Below, piece by piece: positions 49,401 through 63,310 of a stretch of DNA of 64,000 bases. Under the pieces are notes generated by a model. It did not search any database and was not told the DNA's origin. It was given only the letters and a program-made list of their open reading frames with translations. The position numbers were made by a program, and so were the translations under genes. Every line of letters begins with the position of its first letter. Within the stretch, counting starts at the first letter, position 1. This stretch comes from Motacilla alba alba (lineage: Eukaryota > Chordata > Aves > Passeriformes > Motacillidae): the NCBI RefSeq assembly GCF_015832195.1, contig NC_052046.1:40018911-40082910 (forward strand), read 5' to 3'.

Positions 49401-50232
49401 GTGTGTATCATTCCTTTAGACTGCTGTTTCTTCATTTATGATTTCATGGCTTTTACAGAGTCCTAAGCAAATATTATGTCAATAGGATTAAATGGACAGG
49501 CTAAAATTTTGCAGCTTTTCATTTTTCTTAGTTAAGATCTACTGTTTTCAAAAAGAGTTGATAATACAACTTAATTTAAATGCTTGCAGCCCTCATTCAA
49601 AGGTTAAGATTGCAATTGCATTGGGTTGATAGTCCAAGTTATACCAAAGAATGGCCCATCTTTTGCACTCCTAGATCAGAGTCCAACTGCAGCTATGGGG
49701 GCCCAGCACAAGGTGGCTGCCCAAGTGCTCATTACATAGTGCTGCTTTTGATGCCACTGGCATCTCAACTAGTTGCACCATGATCCATGTGGACAAAAGT
49801 AAAAGGTCACACTGAAGCCTTGAACAGATCATAGCAACTTTTAATTCATAAAAAAACAAGGACGTTCATCCCTTTCTACATGGGTATTTTTTGAATGGTG
49901 CAGTAAAAAAAAAAATTCTAAAATAAATAAATAAATAAATATTAAAGGTGAGCAGATACATTACACATGTGCCAGCTGAAGAGATAGAAACTATCAGATT
50001 AGAGAGTCAGACTAAACTATCTAACTTGACATTTTTACATCAGGTCTTAGCACCTCTCTTTCAAGATGGAGGTTTCTGCTTTTTATATAAACATAAATTG
50101 CTTGAGACTGTAGCTTTTAGAAGATAAAAAAGGTCATGCATTAGACTTGATACTTTAAGTTTTAGCTTTCACATTTTCCAGATTCTCTACTGCATTAGTA
50201 TGTAACTCTGAACTTCCTATAAATTGTCAGCA
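46441..50232. other. AT-rich non-coding DNA
   Basis: No gene or recognisable repeat, apart from an (AAAT)5 tract at 49921-49941 and short A- or T-runs. A slightly GC-richer part at about 49600-49830 has short frames on both strands without motifs. Confidence 0.5.
49921..49941. repeat. (AAAT)n microsatellite
   Basis: Five AAAT units on the plus strand. Confidence 0.9.
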
Positions 50233-50606
50233 TGTTCTCACAGTTTAGTTAGACAAAACAATCCTTTTCCAGCCTGAAAACCAAGGACACAGTTGCAGCT
50301 TCAGACCCAAAGAATATAAACACCAAATTGAGGAGAGCAACCTGGGAGGATGGGACCTCATAATCTGAAGCTGTAATTGGACAATTAACCCCAATATGTA
50401 AATGGACCAAAACTTATGAAGGTGTGGAAACATCTGACCCATCATCCATCTTGTGTCCATCTTGGGTCTACCTTGGGTGTAGCCCTGGCCAGGCTCTTCT
50501 ACTGCCCAAAGTGTAGCCTTTGAAGGCCTTTAAATAAATACCTACATTATTCTTTTAACTCTTGTCTAGCCTCTGTTGTAGGTAGCCTCTCAAAGCATCA
50601 GACTCA
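50233..50606 (+). mobile_element. Endogenous retrovirus LTR (short, gamma-like type), plus strand
   Basis: Starts TGTTCTCACAGTTTAGTTAG. It carries AAAGAATATAAACACCAAAT, GGGAGGATGGGACCTCATAA, TCTGAAGCTGTAATTGGACA, CAATATGTAAATGGACCAA, then CTTTAAATAAATACC (AATAAA at 50533-50538) and an ending TAACTCTTGTCTAGCCTCTG...TAGGTAGCCTCTCAAAG. This promoter, poly(A) signal, then splice-like tail layout is that of a small bird ERV LTR I recall. The right edge (50600 or 50606) and a target-site duplication could not be settled. Confidence 0.65.
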
Positions 50607-51859
50607 TCATAAACCACTGCCTCAAAAAACTTCAGCATGCTTCTTTTGCTCCTATTTTCCTTATTCTAAGTAAAATATATAGACAAGACATCAGGAAAAC
50701 CTATTTCTTGGCACACCCATCTTTAGTAGGTAATTGTGATTAGTTGAAATATAAGGAAATGAAAGGTAATTAAATATTCAGGAAACATGAAGGGAATGAA
50801 ACACATCAAGAATTCTTATGTTTCAACCTACTATTTATGCAATGACATTCATTCATAACTCCTTCTTAGAAACATGTGTGTGCTGCAATAATATCTCTAA
50901 GATAGTTCAATCAACAGATTTCATTTTCCTGCATCTCTTGTACTGTAATACTATTCTGCGATGCTTTCTAATTCCAATAATTTTCTAAAACAACAACTTG
51001 TGTTTTAAAGAAAGCTAAATTACTCATGTGTTACTGGGTTTGGACTCAATAGGTGCTGACCACACCTATTACTAGTCGGTGGGATGACCCTGGGCAAACT
51101 TTTTCATCTTTTCAACATGTTCTAATTGTAAAGATTCAGACTTTTACCATGAAATGTTTTTAAAAATGCCCAAACACCATCATGGAGCCTCTTCTGGAAA
51201 GAATGGTAAAGAAAATTTAGGTGGTTAGAAGATTCGTTTAAGGAAAATGAAGAATCAGTACCAGAACTGTATTTTAAATGCACTTACTTGCTTCAGGATT
51301 TTTCAATGGCTAAATTTGTGGAAGTGAGGGGAGCAGAGAACATAGGACTTTTCATGCCTCTAGTTGCTAGACTGAATTACTTAAATTAATTTATAACAAA
51401 AAGGAGAAGTTAGTGAAATTACAGAAGATCAAAGAAGATCTAACACACTTTCTAACTTTCTATAAATTCTCCAATATATACCAAATTCATGGAAATAAAT
51501 TTAGATCCTTTACAGAAACCTTTCTTGGAGAAGATACTCTTAGCTGCAACATAAAAAGCATCCTTCACTACAGAAGCAAAAAAAGAAACCCCACATATCT
51601 TCCCAGCATTCCCTCTTGTCCTGCTTTTATAGTTCCAAGTCACACACAAGCAAATTATGGGAATTATTGATTTTTTTTCTTTTTTTGCTAGAACAGCAGC
51701 ACTTTTCCAACTCCTTTAAAATACTCTTATCTACACATTTAAAACTCCTCTTATCTACACCCACCAATCACTGAAAAATAATATGAAAAAATGATTAGAA
51801 CTCTACATTTTCACATGGGAAAATACATTTGCTTATAGCACATTCTCTCACCTAGTAGG
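50607..51859. other. AT-rich non-coding DNA
   Basis: Nothing recognised. Confidence 0.5.
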
Positions 51860-52760
51860 CTGGTGGGTAAAAATTAGACACTATGGCAACAAAATGAACC
51901 TTGTGGTCAGTATCTACTGCTGGCCCCCTGACCAAGTGAAGCCTATCAATGGAACCTTCTTGATTCAACTGCAGGAGGTTGCATTTGCAGGCTCCTGTCC
52001 TTCTGGAGGACTTCAACCACCTCCATATCTTCTAGGAAAGATATCTTCATGGTGAGCTGCTGGTAGACTCCTGGAATGCATGGAGGAAAACTTCCTGACC
52101 CAAGTAATACAGAGCCTTACCAGATGGGATCCAATACTGGCCACCTATGTGAGCTAATTGAGGATGTCAGGATGGGGGCAGTGACCATGCATTGGAAGAG
52201 TTCACAGTCCACAGAGATATGGGTCAGGAAAGAGATAAAGACAGGCCCCTCAGATCTAAGAAAGGAAACTTCCAGCTCTTCAATGAGAAGAGTCCACAGA
52301 ATTTCCTGAAAGCCTCCTAAGGGGCAGGGGAGAGGAACAGAGCGGGCAAATCTCCAGGACAGCAAGAATTTGCAATTCCCAGGAGCAAGGAATAAGACAA
52401 GGAAGGCAGGAGACTGACATGGCTCAGCAGGGCACTGCTGGTCAAACTAAAAGGAAAGAAGCAAATGCAGAAGCAGCAGCAACAAGGACACATAACCTGG
52501 GAAGAGCATAGGAGGGGTGGGGTGGGGAAGGCCAAGGCAAAGCTGGAACTGAACCTGTCAAGGGACACAAGGAATAACAAGAAGGTATGCCAGCCAGAAA
52601 AGGAAAGTCAAAGATGTGTCTCCTGATAGACTGTGATGGTACACGGTAACAACAAATTAGGAGAAGGTTGAAGAAGTCAACAGTTTTTTTGCTGCAGTGT
52701 TCAATGGTAACCTCTCCTACCTCTTCAAGTGGATGGAGAGCAAAATAGGGAGTGCAGGAG
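51860..52760 (+). mobile_element. CR1 LINE fragment, endonuclease and linker part of ORF2
   Basis: Reads left to right through the endonuclease region: MNLVVSIYCWPPDQ (normally a YRPPDQ block), a CCTTCTGGAGGACTTCAACCACC equivalent of the 'GDFNHPDICW' block, TGCATGGAGGAAAACTTCCT (ECxxDNFL-type), GACCCAAGTAATACAGAGCC. It then enters the Arg/Lys-rich linker (GCAACAAGGACACATAACCT, CCTGTCAAGGGACACAAGGA). It ends near TTTTTTGCTGCAGTGTTCAA, the start of the region leading to the RT domain. Many stops and shifts. It lacks both the 5' end and the RT, so it is not a simple 5'-truncated copy. Confidence 0.85.
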
Positions 52761-55700
52761 TAAAAACTTCTTACCAAGGGAAAGTAGTGACTGATTGTCT
52801 TATCTGTTTCGCATACACATGTATATTTGCTCTATTCAACTGTCTTTATCTGGAGTTTTTTGCACTTCTATAGCTCTGATTCTTACTCCAAGCCCACTGT
52901 AGGAACTGAGGAAGGAACTCAGCCAAAAAAAGTACTGGAACATATTTCATGAGTGAGACCAAAGAATAAAATTTCATTTTCTAATTTTCTGAGGAATAAG
53001 GCAAGAAGCATTATAAAATGACATTATAGGATGAGCAAGATACAGACAACTTTTTGTTCAGAACACACCACTTAAATGAACATTATCTGCTATAATAATG
53101 CTACGAACCGCAAGGCATAGCAGAGAACTTAAATCAATTACAACATTGTTACATTGCTTATGCATATTATAACCAATATCTATTTGAAATATTTGATTCA
53201 AATATGCTTGGGAAGAGAAAGATGATTCATTTACTTATTCTTTACCACAATAACTTTTATCTTGTTGTGCTCCGTGTGTTGATATTTAAAACAGTGGAAT
53301 TAAATGTGGCCATTTAGTGTTGTAAATTATAATGTCAAATGTCTCCTATATCAAGGCTATCATGCAAGTATTAAATACAGGCCTCACTGTTGCAATCAAT
53401 ACAATTATTTACTCTAGTTAAAATCAAATTACTTTCTGAGACAGAAAACAAACAAACAGAACCTGAACAGCTGCATGTGTTTTTTTCTGTGTATGAAGAA
53501 CTTCAAATTTTGCAAGGTGATGATAAATTGGTTTATCACACAATGGGCCACACTACACACAATGGGCCTGGAAACTTGCACATTTCCACTTTATGGAAGT
53601 CATTACAAGGCCTATTTAGTATTATGTAAACTTCTGCAAGCATGGATATCTCAGGTAATTTGCTGATTTAAATAAAACAAAATCAAAAAAATGAGTATAA
53701 AAGGCCTCATTTTCTTTCAATATATCCAGATCACTCTCTCTGTAACTTTTTCCTTCCTTCACTGATTTGGTTGCATATAGGGTTTATTTGCTAAACTAAT
53801 GAGATGTCACCTTCTGGCCTTTGGTAATAAACTACAAATGATTTGTCTACATATTCAAAATTAAAATCTGTATTAATGTTAAAATCAGAAACAGATAATG
53901 AGTAAAACCAGGCTCAATTTTGCAGCAAGAGACCTTCTCAACTACCAGAATATGAAAATATGCTCTTAATATTAAATCAAAAATGGAACAACTGAAGACA
54001 AGACCTAACCTTTAAACATTTTAGTCAATATGAAGACTGACCAATAATCTTTTTTTCACGTAGTCAAGAAATATAGTTTTGGAATTGCATATATAACCAT
54101 TATTTTGGCTGTCATATTTACCTGTTTTCTCTTTGCATTGATGCACAATCAGTCTGAAGAGCACTAAGCAGTTTTATCAAGCTTGTTCAAAGAAAGCCAA
54201 GTTTCTTCTAATGCGTTCTTATAGTCAGCTTTGGCAAGCACTTTATAAGGCATCTGAAAGACTCATCAATCTAAGGCCAGCAAAGTCACAGAAAAACCAG
54301 TTCCAGACTTACAGAGAAGTGAAACAGTCAGGAACTGTAAGAATTTGCCATTTACTGGTGAAATGCCATCTTTCCATTTGTCAGATCAAATCTGCAGAAT
54401 TCAAAACAAGAATCGTTCTTTTCCCCACTGCTAAAGGGTTATTCTGAACCAGACTGATGGTGGCCTATTTTGAAAACTGCTTTAGGAGTAGGTCAATCTA
54501 AAATTACAGCTTCAGTCCAACCATTTGTTCTGAAAACATCCTGGCTACATCAGGCCTGATAGATCTGTGGATACAAGGCACCATAACCATGCAGGGCTCT
54601 GGAAAGAAAAAGGAAAGGGTATGTATAGGTGGGGTTTGAAGATAGAAGAGTATGTTTTCACTGTAGTAATCTCACGCTTATTTATTTAAGGAATTTTTAT
54701 GCTTATGTATTTCAAACTAGAAAATGTTCATGGAAAAAACATTGTACTTACATCACTACTAGAAAATATGGATAGCTGGAAGATATGAGACATATTTTCT
54801 TCCTTTGTTTTCAGAGGGGAAATCAGAATCAGCTTTCTTGAAACACATGATACATTGTATGTAGAGCAACTACATGAATATTAGCAGAACTGTCCTCTGG
54901 ATTTTTCCCTGACAGGGTTATATTAATTAGTTTTTACAACTACAGAAAAACCTCAACACATTAATTTGATGAAACTACTTCAGATTTACGCCAAACTGAG
55001 AGAAGAGGCTATCCCATTATGCAAAAAGGAGAGAGTCTTATTAGGATGTCATTTACTCTTCTTTAGCTACAAATGAGATCTTCACTTCAGAATGTGAACA
55101 AAAGTCAATAATTTGTGATATTACAAGGAATATTAGGAAAAACACCATCCTTCCTGGTGAGTTCTTAATTGTCTGAACATTTTCAGTGCCATTGAGCATC
55201 TCTTGTGCAGAAAGCAAGAGATTTTTTTCCTAAATGGCCTCTAAGAAAACACTTCTGGGACAGCATATTGTATTTAGGACACTCCAAAGCATATTTACTC
55301 TGCACAGAGCCTTCCCTTATGAGTTTGCTGCATCCTTTTTTCACTGTTCTTTCTTAGCACTTTTTACCATCCCATCAGAACCAGAGATCAGAGCTTCCCT
55401 TATGCCTCATCACTAGGTTTTAGCTTTTCTTCACCTTCTCCAACATTTTATCCTTTGTTATCTCATCATGGAGGCCCAGATTCAGATCATGGCATGGAAA
55501 ATTTCATCAGTTTCTTCAGAATTTGACTAAAGTCTGTGGCTTCATATTGTGTTGGGTGTGCTTTCCCTGCACCTCCACAGCCCTCAGATCTGTCTTCGCT
55601 TCACTCAGAGATCAGAAGGCATGAAAATGCCTTTCTCCTTTAAATTACAATTTGGGAACTGTCCAGGGAAAACACAAGGAATCATTTCAAGTTCTTAATG

Positions 55701-56528
55701 TTTTCTTCAGTATTTCAGATCTTATCTGTATTCAAAAAACACCTAAATCTATGTGGAGAAATAGATCAAGTTTTGTGAAGGTAAAAATGGGACTTTCGCA
55801 ATAAAAGAGTTCTCCAAAACATGGTATCTCTGGGAACCTAAATTTTTAGGAACTGCATGAGATCTCCAGTTTAAATGTATAAATCAGCATTTTTTGATTA
55901 GTCCAGGAAGTACAAAAATAAGGACAGAAAAAAATAAGATATATTGAACTTGAATCTTAAATATATTCACAAATTATCTCAGCATTTGGACATTGTGATT
56001 AAATTAGTACTAGCATAGGGGCTGAGGCTGAGTAGTTCTCACTTATCACAAGCCATGTTAGAAAACATACTGGTTCATGCCTGGATAGCATTCATTCAGT
56101 ACTGAAAAATGCACATGACACTTTTTTCTGATTCTAAATGCGTCTCTTTTGCTAGGTTATAGATGAAGCTCAGAAGACTGAAAATAATTGAGGGTTGGAT
56201 CCTCCCAAAATTCTTTGGAGAGTTTAAATTTGGCCCATATAGAGAATATAAAACAGTCTTATTATTTGAGTACATTTTCTGGGGATTCATGAAAAACTTC
56301 TTTTTATGTTTGTTGTAGGCATGGTTAGAAGCACAATGCTTTAGAGCAGAGAAACAAAAATGACAAAACACATGCAGAAACAGAAAAAAAAAAAAAAGGG
56401 TTTGTGTATAATTCATGTGCTCATTATATGAACCAAATTGAAGAATGGAACTAAAACAAAGTAAGTATAAAGTTTAATGAGCCCTGAGAGTTTACTTTAG
56501 CAAGAGAATCAGAAATAGCAAATTGTAC
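52761..56528. other. AT-rich non-coding DNA
   Basis: No gene or repeat recognised. Frames are short (under 80 codons until the 106-codon minus frame at 56096-56416, which covers an A-run and has no motif). Confidence 0.5.
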
Positions 56529-57205
56529 AATGATTTGGGTTGGAAAAGACCTTAAAGATCATGTGGTATCTCTCTAACTAGATCAGGCTGCTCAAAGCCA
56601 CATCCCACATGACCTTGAACACTTCCATGGGTGAACTGTCTACTCCTCTGGGGTAAGTCCTCCTGTATCTCACCACTCTTATCATAAAAACTTCTTCCTT
56701 ATGCCAAATCTAAGCTATATTCTTTACATTTAAAACTGTTGCCCTTTGTCCAGTCAATTCAAGTCTTTTAGTAAAATGTTTGTCTTTCTTATAAGCCAAA
56801 TACACATACTATATATTGCAAGGCTGCAATATGGTCTCCCTAGGGTCATCTCCAAAGGGGAACAACCACAGCTCTCTCAGCCTTTCTTCTTAAGAGAGGT
56901 GCTACATCTCTCTGACCATTTTCAGGACCTTCCTATGGACTCACTCCAACAGTTCCATGTCCTTCCTCTGTTGGAACCCCAGAACTGGATGCAGGGTTCC
57001 AGGTGGGGTCTCCCCAGAGCAGGAAAGAGGGCCAGAATCCCCTCCCTACCTGCTGGCAACACTGCTTTGGATGCAGCCCAGGACACGTTTGGCTTCCTGG
57101 GCTGAGCATATATGGCCAGACCATGTCTAATTTTTACCCACCAATATGCCCCAGTCTATTTCCACAGGGCTGATTTTAGTCCCTTTATCATCTAGAACAT
57201 GTACA
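56529..57205 (-). mobile_element. CR1 LINE 3' fragment (minus strand)
   Basis: Antisense CR1: ATGATTTGGGTTGGAAAAGA, CCTTAAAGATCATGTGG, ATCAGGCTGCTCAAAGCCAC, CACTCCAACAGTTCCATGTC, CCTTCCTCTGTTGGAACCCC, CAGGTGGGGTCTCCCCAGAG, CCAGAATCCCCTCCCTACCT, TGGATGCAGCCCAGGACACG, CCACAGGGCTGATTTTAGTC. It is of the same subtype as 1493 and extends further 5', to the start of the distal ORF2. The terminal octamer repeat is lost. Confidence 0.93.
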
Positions 57206-57856
57206 ATATCTTTTATATTAATGAAGAGTTCTGGTGGCTGCTAAAAAGTCCCACTGTTTATGCTCTTGATGCAATAATTGAAAATAACTTTGAATGTAAA
57301 TACAAATGGAATTTATTCACACCACAACATTCAAGGTCGATCTGTTTTGGTGCAGTCTGGTGTTCAGAGCAGTAAGGTATGTAGTAAAAGTGTCATGCAA
57401 TGAGCTTGAAGTCCTTTTTCTTTGGTCCATCTCATAATGAAGAAAAACAAATGAGGCTTTCTGTATACAAAGGAAAACGTTCCAATTTTTACTTTCTAAA
57501 CTCTACAAACTTTTTGTCTGATCTTTATAAGCACCCTTGTTCTGCCTGATATTTCATTTCATTGTTGGAAAGCCCAGTTAAAATCAAGTGAATATGACTT
57601 TGTCAAGTTATTATGCTAAATTGAGCCTTGCTACAATTTGCAGTAGGTTCATCTACAAACAACAACATGAAAAGTAATGTTTCAATCATTGATTTAAGTT
57701 CTGTAGCAGGTAAAGGCATAAAAATATTAGGTTTCAAGGAAAAGACTTAATTATGTTATGCTGGCAATACAGGAAGAGCTGCAAAATACTATAAATGTGT
57801 CAAAAAGCAGCAAAAGCCTAACATAAAGGTGTTAATGCTTTCTTGTGTTTTCCTCA
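57206..57856. other. AT-rich spacer between inverted CR1 copies
   Basis: Nothing recognised in these 650 bases. Confidence 0.5.
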
Positions 57857-58317
57857 GCACAAGAAAGATACGGACATGTTAAAGGAGGTCCAGAGGAGGC
57901 CCCAAAGAACTCAGAGGCCAGGAGCACTTCTGTGAAAACAGGCTGAGCAAGCTGGGGTTGTTCAGCCTGGAGAAGGCTCCAGGGAGACCTCATTGAGGCC
58001 TTCCAGTACCTGAAGGAGGTTTGCAAAAAGGAGAGAGAGAGAGACTTTTTATATGGGCAAATAGTGACAGGGCAAGAGACAATGGTTTTGAATTGAAACT
58101 GAGTGGGTTTAGGTTTTTAGAACCTAGGAAGAATTCTTCACTATGAGGATGATGAAGTACTGGAACAGGTTGCCCAGAGAAGCTGTGGATGCCCCATCCC
58201 TGGAAGTGTTCAAGGCCCTATTGGCTGGGATTGAAAGATGCTTCTGCCTATGGCAGGCAGCTGAAAGTAGAGGATTCTTAAGGTCCCTTCTGACACATAC
58301 CGTTCTTATAATTCTAT
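57857..58317 (+). mobile_element. CR1 LINE 3' fragment
   Basis: CACAAGAAAGATACGGACAT, GAGGTCCAGAGGAGGCCCCA, GGGGTTGTTCAGCCTGGAGA, GGCCTTCCAGTACCTGAAGG, GGCAAATAGTGACAGGGCAA, GAACAGGTTGCCCAGAGAAG, CTGTGGATGCCCCATCCCTG, GAAGTGTTCAAGGCC, TAAGGTCCCTTCTGACACAT. The copy ends at a decayed TTCTTATAATTCTATA tail. Confidence 0.93.
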
Positions 58318-59539
58318 ACCTCTCTCTTCCTGGAAAATGATCAAGATGATACACAGCTTTTTAGCTCAGCAATTTATCAGGTGCAATGATTCATAAAGTC
58401 TGATTATTTGCCATCATCTGACACACACTTATATCGACATCCTCAGATCAATGTTCCTGACCTTCATTTAGAAAATTTTTTCTCTTTTCCCTTCCATATA
58501 AGGAGTAAAAATATCTATACTCATGTTTTTGTATCTACTTGGAACACTTTTATCTATAAAGAAATTAACACATAGGCCAAATTTATTGTCAGGAAAAGAA
58601 TAGTCTAATTTGCTCTAAAATATTCATGCATTTAAAGAAAAAAAAAAGAGAGAGAAATAGGAGATTATATGCTTTCTTGACATAAACCTTTCCAAAGAAC
58701 AGTAATGGAACTGGTATGACTTTTGTTGAGATTAAATATTCATGAAGAAGGTTTTATTGTTTTTAATTAGAGGTAAAGAAATAAATTGTATGGAATAATT
58801 TTCCAGGTTAGGTTGGTCTACATTTTTTTTACTGCAGTTATCTCAGAAGATATCAGTAATTCAAAACTATTCATCAAAGAGTTGCAATGAAAATTCTTTT
58901 TCTATCACACATTTGTGGGCTGCTTGATCAGAATAATAAATGGTAACACTTGAATGGTTTTAACTGGTCACATGATGTAGCTCCTTTTCTTCACTAGATG
59001 TGCTTTAATAAGTAAATTAAGCCAGAATTATTCATTGTGAAATTTCATTGATTTCCTAATTTGGTTTAGGCTGGTTTTGGTGAGGCAAAAATCCCAAGTA
59101 AGTAAATGCAAACATGAACATAAATTCACTTAGTTTAGTAACTGTACCATTTTCAGAAACTAAAGAGGATATGTATGCATCTGAATCCTATTTTAATTTA
59201 ATATAAGCACTGCAGCAGTAAAAAGATTAAAAGAAACTGTGATTGAAAAATATATGTAAATGAAGACAAATTAATCAAGAAAAGTAAAGTAGTCAAGCAG
59301 AAAGTAAATATTCTTAATTTCCAATCAGAATGCAACAGAAAAATCTGATGTGATCAAATTATTTGTTTTACACAGTTCTGAACACCAGCGGCAAATTACA
59401 TAATGGAAAATAATATTAAACTGGAAGTGAAAGTGATGTCACTATCAATTATCTGAAAGCCATTAGGATAATGAAGAATAACATCATAATTTGATCTTTT
59501 AAGCCAACATCTTGATCACAGCTCTGAAAAAGAGATCAC
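58318..59539. other. AT-rich non-coding DNA
   Basis: Nothing recognised. Confidence 0.5.
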
Positions 59540-60640
59540 CATGTCCCGCATTTTGATCCTACCAAAAGTACAAGAGCGGAGCAGAAGCTCATAAAGGATT
59601 TCTTGGACAGGCTGGCAGCCCTTTATACTTTAAAGGAGAAACCAGGAAAATGCATTCATAGCACTCATGTGTTGCAGAGCAGCGCTATTCAAATTTGCTG
59701 TGACAGATACTCTGGAATCACCAGCAGATACCTGCACCACTGAGGCAGCATGCATAAGTTTACCTGCCCTATTGAGGTATTACTGCACACCTCTGCAGAA
59801 AACACCAAGGTGTTATCAGAATCAAGGCTGACAGGCTGCACTCAGAGCTGAGGCTGAGGGAGGTGGCCAGTGTCCATGCAAGCTTGCTCTCTAGCACCAG
59901 AGAAATGTTCTAGTGATCAGGGAAAGAACCCAAAATACAAGGACTGTGCCCACCTTCAAAAGGGCAAGATCTGAGGAACTACAGACTTGTCAGACAATTT
60001 AGTGCTAGGGAAAACCATGGAAGAAATCCTGTTGTAGCATAACTCAGGGTGCCCAAAAGAGCCAGCATAGAGTTACAATGGGTGAACCATGTCAGTACCA
60101 GACAACTGCCTGCTGTGATAATATACTTGCATTTGTGGCTAAGAGGAAAAGTGTGGATATCCTCCACCTTAACACTAGCATGGTTTTTGTCACTATCTCC
60201 CACAGTATTCTTCTGTGTTGGTCTGAGCTGTTATGGTCTGGATGGGTGCACCATCAGAAGAATGAGAAAAAGGATTTGGATAATTTTACTCAAAAAGGGA
60301 TGATTGATGGATAATTCACTGCTTGTTGACTGGAAACAAGACAGCTCCCACAGCAGCCTCATATCAATGATCTGCTTAGGTGACAAGGTGCATGCCTTTC
60401 ATGTTTACAGGTGATTCCAAACTGCAGGGGACCAGTTGATGCTTGTGACAGTAGAGTCACTATTCAGAGGAACTGAGACCATTGTCAGGAAGGGGCTTAC
60501 AGGGCCTCCATGATATTTGGGCCAGAGTCCTGCAGCTCTGCCTCCAGAAGGCAGACCCCCAGAAGTGATGCCAGTGGGACTGGGAGCAACTCTGGGGAGA
60601 AGGCCCTGATACCCCTATGCACAGAACTTTAAGCAAAGTT
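59540..60640 (+). mobile_element. Long, decayed CR1 LINE ORF2 fragment
   Basis: The clearest homology begins at ACTGTGCCCACCTTCAAAAG, GGCAAGATCTGAGGAACTAC and AGACTTGTCAG (the KG-x-DLRNYR block before the RT domain). It continues through AGCCAGCATAGAGTTACAAT (SQH block), a decayed RT motif-A area near 60150-60220, GGTCTGGATGGGTGCACCATC (the normal 'GLDGRTIRWI' region, here LDGCTIRRM) and GGACCAGTTGATGCTTGTG. It ends in distal ORF2 (GGAGAAGGCCCTGATACCCC). The part left of about 59920 is probably endonuclease/linker sequence but is weaker. Full of stops. Confidence 0.78.
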
Positions 60641-63310
60641 GGTGTATTGAATTGTAGTTTTCTGCCATTTGAAATGAAATTTTCCTCTGTACCAAGCATC
60701 ATCAGCAACACAAACCCTGTTCTCAACACAAACCCTGCAGAGTCTGAACCACACCATCCAGCTGCATAATTTCATCTTCTGAATCATGCACTGTTGTGGA
60801 GATCCTTACTGCTTCTCTTGAATAACTCATTTCTCTTTACATTATTTTTGCTTTGACAGCACTGACAGAAGGAGTCAACTTTCAATTGTCCATGATGTCT
60901 CCATGCACTGAAAATTCTTTATTACTTTTGGAGTAAGCAGCATTCCTATAAACTCCAGCACCATTTAATGTTTTCACACAGAAAGAAGAGCCATGTCCCA
61001 CTGGGTACCATAGAGCTTTTTAGCCCCTAAAAAATAAAATTTTCATTTTAAGAATGATTTTACTTAGTTCCCAGTTTTTACAATTATTTGGGATACACAT
61101 GCATTTTTACAGTTTCTTGTCCAGAAACTATCCACAAACTCTGTTATGAATTGAAAGCAGCCTGGTTCACTGCTGATGACATCAACTAGCACATGCAAGT
61201 GCTCATAGTTTAGGTGTCATGGCTTCAAGAATTGTAAAATAACTACATATCTTCTGCTCATCCTTCACTATTTGTAAGTTTTGTTTGATATATAAAATTC
61301 AGAATGTGTAAAGGAAAAAATGGTCCTTGTAGCTTTTGATAAATTATCTGTATTTATTTTCCAAGGGGCAGGTATTCATCAGTGACCACCACATCCTGTG
61401 ATTTCTAGACATCTCTCCAGGCACTGCCAATTCCTCCTCTGACTAGCACCCTCCAAATCTGATATTCCAAGTGCTCCACACACAAGTAGAAGTACAGGAT
61501 ACAATGTACTTTTCCTTTCACGTAAGTAGGAGTCCCCACCAGCTTCAGCAAATTTTGACATCAATTACTTCTGCTTTATGTCTGCATCAAACAGCTAGCA
61601 GTACAGGAAGTGAAAAAAAGCAGCAACAGCTGCTTCTTGCTGTTCAGGTTTTGTAACAAAGCAGCTGACTTTTACTGTATTCATAAACAAGCCAAGCAAC
61701 AAAAGCAAAGTTATTGAAATTCTACAGACTTTAACAACATAGCTTACAAATATAAATTTTCCAGAACATTCAGGTTTGCAACAACTCCTTTCTCTCATCA
61801 CTGCTTCCATGTCTGAGTTTCACTGCTGTTTTGTTGAGCTTAATATTTTCCTCTCTTCAAAACAAGAGGAAGTGTATTGTTTCTTCTGAATGAAGTGTCA
61901 TTTGCACTGACTAGCATTCCTCATTTTTGTCTAATAAGGCACTTCTGTAGATAGAATTAGGAGTTCAAAACCATGAGAATCTGAGAAAAGAAAAATAAAG
62001 CAATTTTACAGTTTTCAGCAACTCAGACAGTGCCCCTGGAGTGACCTCCCCTCTACTGATTAACTGTGTACGCCACAGCATTCTAAACACATTTTTGCAC
62101 CATTTTGATACTCATTTTCCCTGATGTCTCCTTTCTTATGATAACTTACAATTTATCCTCCCATTTTTGCAAGGCTTGGATTTTGCTACTTGCACGACGC
62201 AGGAGATCTCTATCTACAAAACTAGGCTCAGATTACATCTGAAACAGCAGGACTTTTTAGCTCACACAATTAAAGTCATATCCTGATTTTCAGGGTCACC
62301 TGTACAGGACCTGGCCTTGATTGTGCCCTCCAACTGTCTTCCAGCCAAGTTTCTCCCACATTTTCTTCTCAGATATCGATGTTCTTGCTTGTCAGGCTGA
62401 ACTTAATTCTTCCACCTCCCTGCTTTAGCAGGCAACTACATGGAGATTCAGGCTGTTAACTGTTCCAGAGCGAGAGAAAGCAAGCTCCTGTGGAGGCAGG
62501 CGCTCAGCAGACAGCATTGACAGAAGTGTTCTACACAATATACAGCAGCCAAGCTCTTTAAGAAGCAGAGGAACTGCTTTAAAGTAAAGAACGCATGAGG
62601 AAAGAAATACATTCCAATGCATTCCTCTGCGAAGATACTTGAACTCATCCATAAAACAAAACATGTGGCAAAATAACTCTCATCAACTCTGAAACCCATG
62701 GTAAGCCTAATTTCTCAGTATTGGATAATTTTCATTACACAATCTGTCAAAATTATATTCCATTTTATGATTTAAAAGTACATGTAAAATTATTTTGTGT
62801 TGTATAATATTCTAATAAGTTATGGGAATCATATTATATCAATTTATCATATTAGTGTATAAAATTTCAATGCAATTAAGAGGAGAAAAAAATCTATTTA
62901 GCAATTTGGGATTTTTTTATCACCATTTAAAAGCTCTCTATACATACTGGAGTAGTAAAATACATTGAAAAATGGGAGACTTATTTGGCTCTAATTAAAT
63001 AATATTTGGGCAGTACGGCGAATAAAAAAATGGGGTATAGAAATTTTTATCTATAAACTGCCGATATAGATATTGCCTCCAGCAAACTCACGTACACTCA
63101 CAAACTCACTTGCATTTGAACATCAAAAAAAGACTTCTCAAAGTGCTACCAGGGAAAAACTAATGCATCAAGCTCTTCAAGTCCTTATCAATTTATTTGA
63201 GGACTTCAATCTGCTGCTAATCTGAAATTGTTTTAAATGGAATCTATAGAATAGGTAGCAATGTATTCTACTAGACTAATTCAGACAAAGGCAGAATTTG
63301 CTAATCAAAG
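60641..63310. other. Non-coding DNA with GC-richer patches
   Basis: No gene supported. Patches at about 61380-61650 and 62320-62650 are less AT-rich, with short frames on both strands and no recognised motif; they could be old repeats or conserved non-coding DNA. Confidence 0.5.
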
